DNA of 64,000 nt from Trichormus sp. NMC-1 (GCF_001858025.1 NZ_LZQD01000004.1:341743-405742), one strand, 5' to 3'. Shown: positions 27,618 to 36,983, counted from the first letter of the stretch. Made by a program: numbers and translations. Notes: generated by a model not told the origin, from the letters alone.

Positions 27618-27844
27618 AGGGCTAAAAAATAGGTTTACTCATATAGTAGTATATTGCAGGTAATGTAGTCTCCACTTCTACCTATTTATTAGACATCTCT
27701 AGAAATTAAATATTCCTTGATTGATTGCTAAATATGCGGATATTTTTCCCTAATTTTAACCTTATTTTCTCTAAATTTTACCTAAAGCTTAACCTTTTGC
27801 TTGTTCACTAATATTAAATTCACTTTTTGCTGCAACATTTAAAA
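27618..27844. other. AT-rich spacer between divergent genes
   Basis: Left part of the 370-bp space between the lipid kinase and the cyclase. No gene is seen. It should contain the lipid kinase promoter. Confidence 0.4.
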
Positions 27845-27878
27845 CCCCCATATACCTGATATTTGCAGGTATTGGGGG
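27845..27878. terminator. Strong isolated hairpin
   Basis: CCCCCATATACCTG pairs with CAGGTATTGGGGG around a 7-nt loop, with one or two internal mismatches. On the minus strand the stem is followed by TTTTAAAT. It lies between divergently transcribed genes, so it terminates neither. It could end an unannotated small RNA entering from the right. Confidence 0.5.
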
Positions 27879-27892
27879 ATTATTTATCAGAT

Positions 27893-27976
27893 TTTGACTG
27901 AGCTTTAAACTCAGAACTAAAGTTTCTTATCTATTCCCTATTCCCTATTCCCTGTTCCCTGTTCCCTTTTTTTGTA
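27893..27976 (+). repeat. Repeat F copy 2 with ATTCCCT/GTTCCCT tail
   Basis: Same CTGAG/CTCAG hairpin and flank as at 22590-22667, then three ATTCCCT and two GTTCCCT units and a T-tract. It is immediately upstream of the cyclase frame. Confidence 0.8.
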
Positions 27977-27989
27977 ACTGTTTTGAATT

Positions 27990-28790
27990 TTGACTTTTGA
28001 ATTGTTTAAGATAATACCAACAACTGAATCAGAGAGGAACGCTATTATACACATCAATAAGCAAAATAGTATCGCCTATTCCTGTGTCATCCACCTGAGT
28101 CATGTTATTGACACGGGTATTCCTCAATGGCCAGGCGATCCTCCTGTCACATTTACTACTATTGCCGAATTGCAAGATGATGGTTATTATCTCCGACGTT
28201 TTTCTTTAGGGGAACATAGCGCTACTCATATTAATGCCCCTAATAGTTTTTACACGAATGGTATAAGTATTGATGAATACCCCGCCCCATCTTTGGTAGT
28301 ACCTGCGGTAGTTATAGATATCTGCAAACAAGCAGCAGTGAATGCTGATTATCTCCTCACTATTGCGGATATTCAGATTTGGGAAGCAGAATTTGGGACT
28401 ATTCCTACTGGTTGCACAGTGCTGCTTTATACGGGATGGCAAGCTAAATGGCTAGATAAAAACGCCTTTTTGAATCAGGACGAACATGGAAATATGCATT
28501 TTCCAGGCTTTGGGAGTGATGCAACCCAGTTTTTAATTACTGAACGCAAAATTGCTGGAGTTGGAATTGATACTCATGGTGTAGATTCAGGGCAAGATGT
28601 TAATTTTACTACTAATCGGTTGTTGTTAGAGCGATCGCACGAAGGACAGTCCCCAAGCCCATCGCTCATTGTATTAGAAAACCTGACCAATTTAGATCAA
28701 CTGCCACCCCAAGGCGCTACTCTGGTGATTGGTATTCTCCGATTGCGGGGTGGTTCTGGTTCTCCTGCTGCGGTAATGGCGTTATTTTGA
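27990..28790 (+). CDS. Cyclase family protein (kynurenine formamidase-like)
   Basis: A metal-dependent hydrolase of the putative cyclase/KynB family. IDTGIPQWPGDPPVTF at the N-terminus and the metal motif LGEHSATHINAPNSF (H-x3-H-x3-P, slightly degenerate from HxGTHxDxP) are clear. LYTGWQAKW, GVGIDTHGVDSG and LENLTNLDQLPPQGA follow in the usual order. The start is unclear: the frame opens with TTG at 27990 and no ATG or GTG occurs before the conserved part. Substrate unknown; family members hydrolyse N-formylkynurenine or similar amides. Confidence 0.85.
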   Translation: MTFELFKIIPTTESERNAIIHINKQNSIAYSCVIHLSHVIDTGIPQWPGDPPVTFTTIAELQDDGYYLRRFSLGEHSATHINAPNSFYTNGISIDEYPAPSLVVPAVVIDICKQAAVNADYLLTIADIQIWEAEFGTIPTGCTVLLYTGWQAKWLDKNAFLNQDEHGNMHFPGFGSDATQFLITERKIAGVGIDTHGVDSGQDVNFTTNRLLLERSHEGQSPSPSLIVLENLTNLDQLPPQGATLVIGILRLRGGSGSPAAVMALF

Positions 28791-28826
28791 TTTCAGCCAC
28801 CACCAAGGCTTAAAACCAGAAATTTG

Positions 28827-30128
28827 TTACTTTTTCACCAAAATATATGCAGTAGCATATTCTGGTAATTGCTGAATATGCTGCCTAAATTCTCTTTGAT
28901 TCTTAAAAATACCCGCCAAAAAATCGAGTTGAGCAAGATTGGGCAAAAACGCGCCACCTGTATCTGCAATTACTCCCATTTGTAAGCGTTTTTTTCCAGC
29001 TTGATTATACTCCATAATCACTACCCTTCCTAACCCCATATTTAATACATCCCCAGCAAAAGTTACGCCTGGTTTGATAGAGATTTTGGCATCGATTTTG
29101 TGTCCATAACCTTTAATTTGATCAACTTTTCTAAAATACCAATAACGTTTTTGTGATGTGGCTTTTAAGCCTTTAACATAAGATATGCCATTGTTTCTAT
29201 CCACATTAAAAAATGCTTTAGAACCATCTGTAAAATTAATCAAGATTGTTCCCTGCATTAAGGCTTCTTCTAAACCTTCACGAGTTAAATATGCCAAAGG
29301 CTCAACTTTACCAAATTCTTTACCACCAGGTTCATAAATACCTGACAAAACATCCTGCTTCGTATATTTCATGTAAAATTTATCAGCATCTGAATTTTCT
29401 TTTAAACTATAAATTGGTATATTATATTTAGAAGTTTTGCTGCGAGAACCAGGATGGGTGAAAACAGCATATTTTGTAATTCGCAATTGCTTCTGTTTTG
29501 GCTTTTCCGGGTTATAAGCAGACCATTTAATTACTCGAAAATTAGCGTTAATAAAATTAGGATCTTGTAACCGAGTAGTGCGATTATTACTAATATCCTC
29601 CTGTAAAACTGTAATCATAAACTCTAAAGTTTTAAGTATATCTTCTAGAGTAACTCCTTGGCTTAATAACAGTCCATTTCGAGAAATATCTGGGTCTGTT
29701 TGGGCATGATCTTGGAAATATTTTCTAGTATTTGTTAGCACCGTTAATAAATCAGCTTGATTAAAACTAACTTTGGTAGTTGGCAATTTTACTGGTTTTA
29801 AAATATGATTGCCGTTCACACTATATTGATATTTTTTCCACTCATCAATAACCGAATAGAATACAGATGGATTTTTAGACTTCTGGCTGATATTTAGATC
29901 AGATATTTGCTGATTAATAAAATTACTAATTGGCGCTTCAGTCAGAGAAGTTTGAGTTTTAGCAGTATTTGACGGTTGAATAAAAGCTAAATTTGGTGTA
30001 ACTTGTTGTTGCTGAATTAGCCGCTTATTCACAGACTGTGGAGTTAGATAGTTATTAGCTAAATTAGCAAGTATTAACGTGGCAACACCGGCTGTGATTT
30101 GAAATTTTTGATTGAAGAAGATACTCAT
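28827..30128 (-). CDS. Exported protein with MltA/3D-like C-terminal region
   Basis: 433 residues with an N-terminal hydrophobic signal or anchor (about 9-28). The C-terminal third carries LAYLTREGLEEALMQG, then YVKGLKATSQKRYWYF, and ends with VIADTGGAFLPNLAQLDFLAG. That resembles the MltA lytic-transglycosylase beta-barrel followed by a 3D (DxG..D) domain. The similarity is partial and by eye. If right, it cleaves or binds peptidoglycan in the periplasm. Convergent with the cyclase gene, 36 bp apart. Confidence 0.6.
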   Translation of the reverse strand: MSIFFNQKFQITAGVATLILANLANNYLTPQSVNKRLIQQQQVTPNLAFIQPSNTAKTQTSLTEAPISNFINQQISDLNISQKSKNPSVFYSVIDEWKKYQYSVNGNHILKPVKLPTTKVSFNQADLLTVLTNTRKYFQDHAQTDPDISRNGLLLSQGVTLEDILKTLEFMITVLQEDISNNRTTRLQDPNFINANFRVIKWSAYNPEKPKQKQLRITKYAVFTHPGSRSKTSKYNIPIYSLKENSDADKFYMKYTKQDVLSGIYEPGGKEFGKVEPLAYLTREGLEEALMQGTILINFTDGSKAFFNVDRNNGISYVKGLKATSQKRYWYFRKVDQIKGYGHKIDAKISIKPGVTFAGDVLNMGLGRVVIMEYNQAGKKRLQMGVIADTGGAFLPNLAQLDFLAGIFKNQREFRQHIQQLPEYATAYILVKK

Positions 30129-30516
30129 AAGCCTAAATCAGGAAATTAATTTCTAAATTCGTTGGTATGGGAGAGGGAAAAGAGCTTAATAAGCTATTAT
30201 ACCTCAATATTATGAATTACTTTTGTCTGCTACAAAAAAGCAATTATCAACCTTTATTAGTAACAGATCAACTTAGATTTTACACTAAAACTTTCTAGAA
30301 ATTCATAAACACTTATTGATATCTTGACAAATTTAATAAATGGTTAATTGACACTTATTAATCTAAAATCAAGCTGTAAAATCTTGGATGTATTTTTCTG
30401 TTAATTGGTATTTTTGTTACTAAGTTTTTAAATATTTTATGCTATGGGAATTATGGCATTGCTGATTTGATGTATGAAAATGATTTTTGATGATATCCAA
30501 ACTCTTGTAGAGACGT
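30129..30516. other. AT-rich intergenic region before the STRR
   Basis: No gene recognised. AT-rich, likely includes the promoter of the MltA/3D-like gene. Confidence 0.4.
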
Positions 30517-30677
30517 GTTCCCTGTTCCCTGTTCCCTGTTCCCTGTTCCCTGTTCCCTGTTCCCTGTTCCCTGTTCCCTGTTCCCTGTTCCCTGTTCCCT
30601 GTTCCCTGTTCCCTGTTCCCTGTTCCCTGTTCCCTGTTCCCTGTTCCCTGTTCCCTGTTCCCTGTTCCCTGTTCCCT
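30517..30677 (+). repeat. Heptanucleotide STRR, (GTTCCCT)x23
   Basis: Twenty-three perfect copies of GTTCCCT (complement AGGGAAC). All six reading frames through it are open for long stretches, which produces several false frames. A MITE-like element follows immediately. Confidence 0.97.
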
Positions 30678-30685
30678 GTCCGTAA

Positions 30686-30784
30686 TTATACAGCACTTCC
30701 CGATGTTATGAGGTACAGAATCAAAATTGAAACCTAGACACATTCGCTAGTTTTACTCCTGACTCCTGAATTCTGCTGTATATG
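30686..30784 (-). repeat. MITE-like element, family C, copy 1
   Basis: About 98 bp with terminal inverted repeats TATACAGCA / TGCTGTATA. It contains GAGGTACAGAATCAAAATTG and CTCCTGACTCCTGAATTCTG. A reverse-oriented relative lies at 45253-45371. Confidence 0.75.
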
Positions 30785-30814
30785 CTAATTTTCCATCTTC
30801 TGAAAATTGCTCAT

Positions 30815-32077
30815 CTACTCATCCATTTCTTTCAAAGTTGCTAATGCTGAAGGAGATAAACGGCTAAGATAGCGGAAAATCCAGTATTTAAATATCGTGT
30901 TTAGAATCACAGGAAATGTAGCGATAAATAGAAATATTCCGCTTCTACTTGCTGGTAAACCCAAATGTTCGGCTAATCCTTCTAAAAGAATTTCCCACCC
31001 ATGCGGAGAGTGGAAGCCAACAAAAATATCTGTAAATAAAATAATTAAAAATGCCTTAGCACTATCACTTAAACCATAAATAATTTCATCGATAAAATAT
31101 TTGACAAAGATAATATCTTTTTTGCTAAAAGCAATAACCATAGCAAAAGCAACCAGTGAAATTAAATCTGCAAATACATTACTGATAGCGCTGCTACTTT
31201 TATAATTAAATTCTGCGGCTATTTCTATAACTTTCTCCTTAAGCTTCGCTTCAAATTTTTCTGGTGAAAGTTTAGGTGCTTGACGTAGAAGACTCTCAAA
31301 TTTTAATTCTCTTTCAAAAAATTTTAATTCTGTCAAAGCTTCTTCTTCCATTTCTGAATTTAGAAAAATTTGTGTTTTATTTTCAACTCTAAAATGTTCT
31401 ACTATAGGCTTTACTAACAAAAGCTTGGAAAAATGCTGAGTTAATATTGGTAAAATAATCAGCAGCAATAAAAATTTGATTGCCCTTCTTGTCCTATTTC
31501 TAGAAATTCGATATTTTTTCACAAACTCTGCTTCTGCATTAGGGGCAAAATCTTGGGTAATTTTATTAATTGTGATGCCAATTGATCTAGGAATTGCCCC
31601 AGTTTTTTTAGTTGGATGTGCAGAATCTACAATATTTTTAGTTGGTGAATTTGCTGGGTTTTGAACTGCATTAGGATTAATGGGTAAAGGTTCAAAAATT
31701 GATTCATCTGGTGGAGTATACCTAGCTGTTACTTCATCAATAAATTTGAGCTTTTCTAATATACTGGAATCTGAAGTATTGATAAATGTACTGCCTAAAT
31801 TAAATTCGGCTAATCTCACTTTGATAATAGTTAAATGTCTATTGAGATTTCCCTGCCAATAAGACATGACATTTTCTGTATAATTGGCTAATTCAGGAGA
31901 AATTTTTTGCCCATCAAATTGTTCTATTTCTATCTTGTGGATAGCTTGAGCCGATTCATAAGCATCTAAAATAGCTCTTTCTGGAGTATTTACATACCAT
32001 TGATTAAATAAGTGCCAGTATTCTTTCACTTTTTGGCGAATCAATTTGGTTTTTTGCCCGAAAAAGGATAATTTCAT
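30815..32077 (-). CDS. pxcA: Proton extrusion protein PxcA (CemA family)
   Basis: A 420-residue membrane protein needed for light-dependent proton extrusion and pH homeostasis in cyanobacteria. It is homologous to chloroplast envelope CemA. The N-terminal 190 residues are soluble (YWHLFNQWYVNTPERAILDA is typical). The C-terminal CemA domain has four hydrophobic helices at about 198-217, 298-320, 335-352 and 380-402, with the hallmark GFHSPHGWEILLE near residue 354. It is divergent from the TPR gene. Confidence 0.93.
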   Translation of the reverse strand: MKLSFFGQKTKLIRQKVKEYWHLFNQWYVNTPERAILDAYESAQAIHKIEIEQFDGQKISPELANYTENVMSYWQGNLNRHLTIIKVRLAEFNLGSTFINTSDSSILEKLKFIDEVTARYTPPDESIFEPLPINPNAVQNPANSPTKNIVDSAHPTKKTGAIPRSIGITINKITQDFAPNAEAEFVKKYRISRNRTRRAIKFLLLLIILPILTQHFSKLLLVKPIVEHFRVENKTQIFLNSEMEEEALTELKFFERELKFESLLRQAPKLSPEKFEAKLKEKVIEIAAEFNYKSSSAISNVFADLISLVAFAMVIAFSKKDIIFVKYFIDEIIYGLSDSAKAFLIILFTDIFVGFHSPHGWEILLEGLAEHLGLPASRSGIFLFIATFPVILNTIFKYWIFRYLSRLSPSALATLKEMDE

Positions 32078-32363
32078 GACAGCTACTTTGAAGGGTAAAT
32101 TGTATTTAACGTAATATCAAAAATGAAGGGTAGAAAATTCCCAGATTAGGAAATAATCATGGTTATAGACTTGGATTTCGGCAATAATGATGATGGTACA
32201 AGATATGATTTAGGACTTTTTGCTCAAGCCGCGTGGCGTAATATAAAATTAAGATTTAGGTAGACAGACTAATAGAGTCCGGTAATCTCACACCAATCAT
32301 CTATTATAGATGGCATATAGGCGCGCCGCTTCCAAAACTAATTAACGGATAGGGAAGGTTGTC

Positions 32364-34406
32364 ATGAAGAGCAAAAACCCAATAATCTTAGCTTTAGCTT
32401 TGAAAAGCGCGATTTTATTTTCACCCTTGCTGCTTTCTACTGGTTTTATCAGTGGACAACCTGCGCTATCTGCACCATCTTCTCTGGTATTATCAAATCA
32501 GGAACGGGAAGAATTAACGCGACTGCGTGCAGAAAACAGAATTCAAAAGCAAGTACAGTCTAATTTTGAGCGTGCTTTTACCCGTACAAATACTCTATTG
32601 AATGTCTGGTTAACTATCTTAAGTTTATTTCCTGTAGCTTTGATTGCGGTATTGTGGCTGTTACGCCGAGCAGCAATTCGGGAAATTGTTGACAAAGCAA
32701 TGCAACAAATACAGGGAATGGAAAAGTTACAAATTCAGCTAACTACTGTCAAGCAAGAAGCAGAAAATATTATTCAAGAAGCTAATATTATAACTCAGGA
32801 ATTAGCACAAGAAGTGAACTCTCTGAAAGCAAAAATTCAAGCTGAGGAAGAAAATTTATCTATCTTATTATCTGATTTACCTCAATCAAAACAAGAATTT
32901 TTGTCAGCACTAGAAAGTGAAGTAAATAATGCTCAAGAAAATATCCAGCTTTTACAAGCAACATTAAATATTCAACTGGATAAATTTAATTCATTTGCTC
33001 AACTCCAACGAGATATAACATCTAAAAATTTACGGGAATTAGAATCTGATTTGGCTGATAAATTAGGGGAATTCCAACTTAGTGCTAAACAAGAAAAAGA
33101 TTTAGCTATTAGGAATATAGAAACATCTAGTGCTGATTGTATATCTCAAGTGCAAGTTTTACATTTGGAAACAGAACAGCAAAAAGATAAGACTCTGGAA
33201 AGTTTAGCAAACTTACATTCAGATTTTGCGGTTCAATTATCTCAATTTCAGTTAGATGCTCAAACCCAAAGAGATAGGATAATAGAGGATATAGGAAAAT
33301 TAAATAATTTATTGAAATCTGAAATTTCCGAATTACAAAGTAATGCTCAAACTCAAAAAGATACAATGTTGGAGAGTTTAGCTAAATTAAATATTGAATT
33401 TACTAACCAACTTTCAGAATTACAGGTAGACGCTCAACAATACCAACAGTTAGTAATTGCTAATTTAGAAAAATCAGGTGGTGAACTGACTTCTGAATTT
33501 TCAAAATTACAAAATAATGTGCAACAACAAAAAAATCGGGTTTTGAAGAAGTTAGAAAAATTAGAAACAGAATTTGTTCATCAACTTTCAGAATTACAAT
33601 TAGATGCTCAACAGCAGCAAAATTCTCAGGTACAAGAATTAATAAAAATCACGCCTACAGCTATTCCCGAATCAGAACAAATACCAGAACCACCTCAAAC
33701 AACACTTTCTGCTGATGATTATATCAAAGAAGGAGATATTCTGTTTTCAGAAAAACGTTATGCAGATGCATTTGCAGTTTATGAACAAGCTGTAAAAATT
33801 CAACCTGATGATGCTGAAATTTGGCTAAAACGTGGTATAATTCTCAGCAGATTAAAACGTTATAAAGAAGCAATTGCTTCCTACAATCAAGCCATTAAAA
33901 TCAAGCCTGACTATCATCAAGCCTGGTGTGATATTGGTGTGGCTTGTGGAAATTTAAACAAACATCAAGAAGCGTTTAACTGTTTTGATAAAGCTATCCA
34001 AATTAAGCCTGATGATGGAGTTGCTTGGTTAAACCGTGGTTTATCTTTGGTAGAATTAGAACGTTATGAAGATGCGATCGCTTCTTTTGATGAAGCATTG
34101 CAATTTCAACCTAATTCCCCTAAAATCTGGGATAAACGAGGTTACACTTTGGTGATGTTGGGAGAGGATGAGGAAGCAATTACCAACTTTGATAAAGCGC
34201 TAGAAATAAAATCTGACTATGCTAGTGCTTTTTACAATAAAGCAGCTTGTTATGCACTACAAAGAGAAATTGAATTAGCTTTAGAAAATCTCCAAAAAGC
34301 GATTCAACTTAATTCTCGATATAGGGAAGATGCTGTGATTGATATAGATTTTGATGATATTAAAAAAGAGCCAAAATTTCAAGAATTAATTAGAGAGTTA
34401 ATTTGA
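32364..34406 (+). CDS. Membrane-anchored coiled-coil protein with C-terminal TPR array
   Basis: 680 residues. A signal-like hydrophobic stretch (about 10-35) and a second membrane helix (about 75-97) are followed by a long coiled coil (about 110-430). Its later half repeats a unit of roughly 30-34 residues resembling QLSELQLDAQQQ. Residues about 450-675 form six TPR units, for example AEIWLKRGIILSRLKRYKEA. The TPRs should bind other proteins and the coiled coil should give a long stalk. Partner and function are unknown. Confidence 0.85.
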   Translation: MKSKNPIILALALKSAILFSPLLLSTGFISGQPALSAPSSLVLSNQEREELTRLRAENRIQKQVQSNFERAFTRTNTLLNVWLTILSLFPVALIAVLWLLRRAAIREIVDKAMQQIQGMEKLQIQLTTVKQEAENIIQEANIITQELAQEVNSLKAKIQAEEENLSILLSDLPQSKQEFLSALESEVNNAQENIQLLQATLNIQLDKFNSFAQLQRDITSKNLRELESDLADKLGEFQLSAKQEKDLAIRNIETSSADCISQVQVLHLETEQQKDKTLESLANLHSDFAVQLSQFQLDAQTQRDRIIEDIGKLNNLLKSEISELQSNAQTQKDTMLESLAKLNIEFTNQLSELQVDAQQYQQLVIANLEKSGGELTSEFSKLQNNVQQQKNRVLKKLEKLETEFVHQLSELQLDAQQQQNSQVQELIKITPTAIPESEQIPEPPQTTLSADDYIKEGDILFSEKRYADAFAVYEQAVKIQPDDAEIWLKRGIILSRLKRYKEAIASYNQAIKIKPDYHQAWCDIGVACGNLNKHQEAFNCFDKAIQIKPDDGVAWLNRGLSLVELERYEDAIASFDEALQFQPNSPKIWDKRGYTLVMLGEDEEAITNFDKALEIKSDYASAFYNKAACYALQREIELALENLQKAIQLNSRYREDAVIDIDFDDIKKEPKFQELIRELI

Positions 34407-34765
34407 ATAAAAAAGTAAGTAAGCTGACGAAAATCAATCCAACTCTGTTAAGTAATATAAAATTATTATAAGTAGTAAGACTGAATAAAAGAAAAGTTAG
34501 TAGTAAGGGCTTTAGCCCTATCAAACCTAGCAAGAGAGCGATAAATCGCTCACTACGACAAAAATTTTATCTGACATTTAATTCTGTCTACCTGACTTGA
34601 AAATAAAACCCCACCCCTAACCCCTCCCCGCTGTTTCGAGGAGGGGAATAAGAAGTTTTTTTCATGTGTTCTGTCTGGTGTACGCAGTTCATGATGGCTA
34701 CTTCATCAAATTAATAGTTAAACTTTGCTAAATTAGAGATATAAAACTTCTCTCTCAGCAGAGGT
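34407..34765. repeat. Repeat-rich spacer
   Basis: Contains GGGCTTTAGCCC and GCGATAAATCGC palindromes (34500-34560), a CCCCTAACCCCTCCCCGC tract, and at 34650-34706 a segment beginning AAGAAGTTTTTTTC and continuing through GGTGTACGCAGTT to GATGGCTACTT. The last segment recurs at 35211-35261 directly after the truncated gene. Confidence 0.65.
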
Positions 34766-35212
34766 TTGAATATGGCTCATTTAAACCAACGTCGTCCCCA
34801 AAATATTAACGGCGATTTTTACGTCGATAGTACCTGCATTGATTGTGATACCTGTCGTTGGATGACTCCCGAAATATTTCATCGTGTAGATGAACAATCA
34901 GCAGTTTACCATCAACCAACAAACGAAACCGAAAGATTAGCCGCACTTCAAGCATTGTTAGCTTGTCCTACCAGTTCCATTGGTACAGTTGAAAAACCCA
35001 AAGATATCAAACTTGCTCAACAAAGTTTCCCCATTTTAGTTGCTGAAAATATTTACCATTGCGGCTATCATTCAGAAAACTCCTATGGTGCTGCTAGTTA
35101 TTTAATTCAACTTCCTGAAGGTAACATTTTAGTAGATTCTCCTCGCTTCACCCCACCTTTAGTTAAGCGTCTTGAAGAGTTCGGTAAGATTAGTTATATG
35201 TACCTGACATAA
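34766..35212 (+). pseudogene. 3'-truncated ferredoxin-domain MBL-fold hydrolase gene
   Basis: 148 residues: a ferredoxin-like N-terminal domain with Cys motif CIDCDTCRWM (only the first part of a cluster-binding set) and a later LLACPTSSIG. It is followed by the beginning of a metallo-beta-lactamase domain (YLIQLPEGNILVDSPRF). The frame stops at KISYMYLT, just where the metal motif HxHxDH should begin, because the sequence switches to a repeat also found upstream of the gene. Full-length relatives are near 280 residues. Without the metal site it is most likely a pseudogene. Confidence 0.8.
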
Positions 35213-35400
35213 GAAGTTTTTTTATGTGTCTTGGTGTACGCAGTTGATGATGGCTACTTAATTCAATTCCTAGTCAGGGCTTTAGCCCTTATTTGTATCG
35301 CCAAAAGCGAGGCTTTGCTGTCCTTGTAGCGTTTCGTTAGCGCAGCGTCGATGATAGGAGATACAGAGGACTAAAGTCCTCACTAAAAACCTTTAATTAT
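35211..35400. repeat. Repeat segments at the break point
   Basis: Begins with AAGAAGTTTTTTTATGTGTC and GGTGTACGCAGTTGATGATGG as at 34650-34706, then GGGCTTTAGCCC, a TAGCGTTTCGTTAGCGCAGC palindrome and GACTAAAGTCC. A related TAGTGAG...CCTGACTA element is near 57607-57650. Confidence 0.65.
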
Positions 35401-35973
35401 TTACACGCTCTCTTGATTATTCACCACTCTTGAATGAGATATGAACCGCAGACAGGAACACTTTTCCAGAAATCCAGATGCTTTTTTATCCGCATTTGGG
35501 TTGTGAGTATGGGCTGGAGTCGGTCGAATAATACCAGCAAACAGGTCATCTAATCCATAGGGAGTGAAAAATTGCCATTCACCTTGTGTATCTATCTTTA
35601 CGCCTACAGCAGTAGCGGTGTGTAGCCAATCTTTAATGCCATCCTCTACACTAGAATAAGTTCTACGACCATCACGCCAACGAGCAAAACTGCACTGATT
35701 TTTAATATCAAACACATAATCAGGAAATTTGGCTGTGAGAGTAGCCTTTGCTGCTAGTTCTTGGGAACGGTTCCCCCCGTCATCAAAGAATGCAATATCA
35801 AAGTCGTTAATGACTAACCCACATTCTGTCCCAAACATGGAACACCAAACTGTATTTCGCACTGCACCTCCAGCTAACCACCAATTAGGCAAGTCCAGTA
35901 AGGCTATTTCTGGTAATACCGTGCCAATAATTGAATCGGCTAGAATGATTTTTAGGCTTGTGTGAATATTCAT
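35401..35973 (-). CDS. Nucleotidyltransferase family protein
   Basis: A 190-residue protein of the NTP_transf_6 type. WWLAGGAVRN (residues 31-40) is the glycine-rich nucleotide site and NDFDIAFFDD (56-65) carries the metal-binding Asp57/Asp59 pair. DGIKDWLHTATAVGV and PYGLDDLFAGIIRP follow as in family members. The C-terminal KASGFLEKCSCLRFISH is also typical. The nucleotide acceptor is unknown. Confidence 0.88.
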   Translation of the reverse strand: MNIHTSLKIILADSIIGTVLPEIALLDLPNWWLAGGAVRNTVWCSMFGTECGLVINDFDIAFFDDGGNRSQELAAKATLTAKFPDYVFDIKNQCSFARWRDGRRTYSSVEDGIKDWLHTATAVGVKIDTQGEWQFFTPYGLDDLFAGIIRPTPAHTHNPNADKKASGFLEKCSCLRFISHSRVVNNQESV

Positions 35974-36140
35974 AATCTAGTAAATGGGATTTTTAAACTG
36001 AAGAATCAACATTTTTTCTGATGCTGAAATTAGCCCTTGATCAGAAAGCTATGGCTATAGTCGGTTTTTACTTCTGATATTATTATCCAACCACGACAGA
36101 CCAGATTGTTGCTCTTTTATAATCTTGATAAAATGTTTAG

Positions 36141-36983
36141 ATGTTAAAAACAAAACATCCCCAAAAAACAAAACCCGGTTGGTCTTTGGATAAGCGAGAT
36201 CCAAAGTTCATCGAATCAATCATGCCCCTCTTGGGCTTTTTGTATAACTACTATTTTCGAGTCCAAACTAGTGGTTGGGAAAATGTCCCAGATGAAAAAA
36301 TCCTCATTGTCGGCTCCCATAATGGGGGACTCGCTTCTCCCGACACGTCCATGATGATGTACGACTGGATACGCCGCTTTGGGGCTGAAAAACCAATTTA
36401 CGGTTTAATGCATCCCAAAGCTTGGGAAGTTTTCCCAGCTTTAGCAGAAATAGCGATGAAAGGTGGGGCTATTATCGCTCATCCGCAAATTGCTTATCAG
36501 GCTTTACGCTCTGGAGCTAGTGTTTTAGTTTATCCTGGTGGTGCAGAAGATGTGTTCCGTCCCCATGAAATGCGGGACAAAATTTACTTTGCTGAACGAC
36601 GTGGATTTATCAAGCTGGCGTTACGGGAAAATGTGCCAATTGTGCCGGCGATTTCTTGGGGGGCGCATGATACCCTATTTATTTTGGCGGATTTGTACAA
36701 AGTTGTTGAGCAATTCCACAAGTGGGGGATGCCGTGGCTGTTTGGGGTTGATCCACTAGTTTTTCCTATTTATCTGGGACTACCTTGGGGTTTAGCCCTT
36801 GGACCTCTGCCTAATATTCCCTTGCCTGTGCCTATCCACACTAGAGTATGTCCACCAATTGTGTTTGAACGCTATGGAAAAGAAGCCGCAAGCGATCGCA
36901 CTTATGTTAATGAATGCTATGAATTAGTCAAAAGTCAGATGCAGCAGGAATTGGATAATTTAATCCAACAAGCTGGTAATTAA
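36141..36983 (+). CDS. Lysophospholipid/diacylglycerol acyltransferase-like protein
   Basis: A 280-residue membrane-associated acyltransferase. VGSHNGGLASPDTSMM contains the catalytic His but with Asp seven residues away (HX7D) instead of the usual HX4D. LVYPGGAEDVFRPHEMRD corresponds to the FPEGTRS/GGA acyl-binding motif of LPLAT and DGAT families. It resembles, from memory, the cyanobacterial Slr2103 type linked to triacylglycerol and acyl-plastoquinol synthesis. A role in neutral-lipid or membrane acylation is inferred. Confidence 0.8.
   Translation: MLKTKHPQKTKPGWSLDKRDPKFIESIMPLLGFLYNYYFRVQTSGWENVPDEKILIVGSHNGGLASPDTSMMMYDWIRRFGAEKPIYGLMHPKAWEVFPALAEIAMKGGAIIAHPQIAYQALRSGASVLVYPGGAEDVFRPHEMRDKIYFAERRGFIKLALRENVPIVPAISWGAHDTLFILADLYKVVEQFHKWGMPWLFGVDPLVFPIYLGLPWGLALGPLPNIPLPVPIHTRVCPPIVFERYGKEAASDRTYVNECYELVKSQMQQELDNLIQQAGN

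Noticed and set aside
30420-30743. Long repetitive frames on both strands (NREQGTG / FPVPCSL repeats)
   Set aside because: Produced by the 7-bp tandem repeat, which lacks stop codons in these frames.
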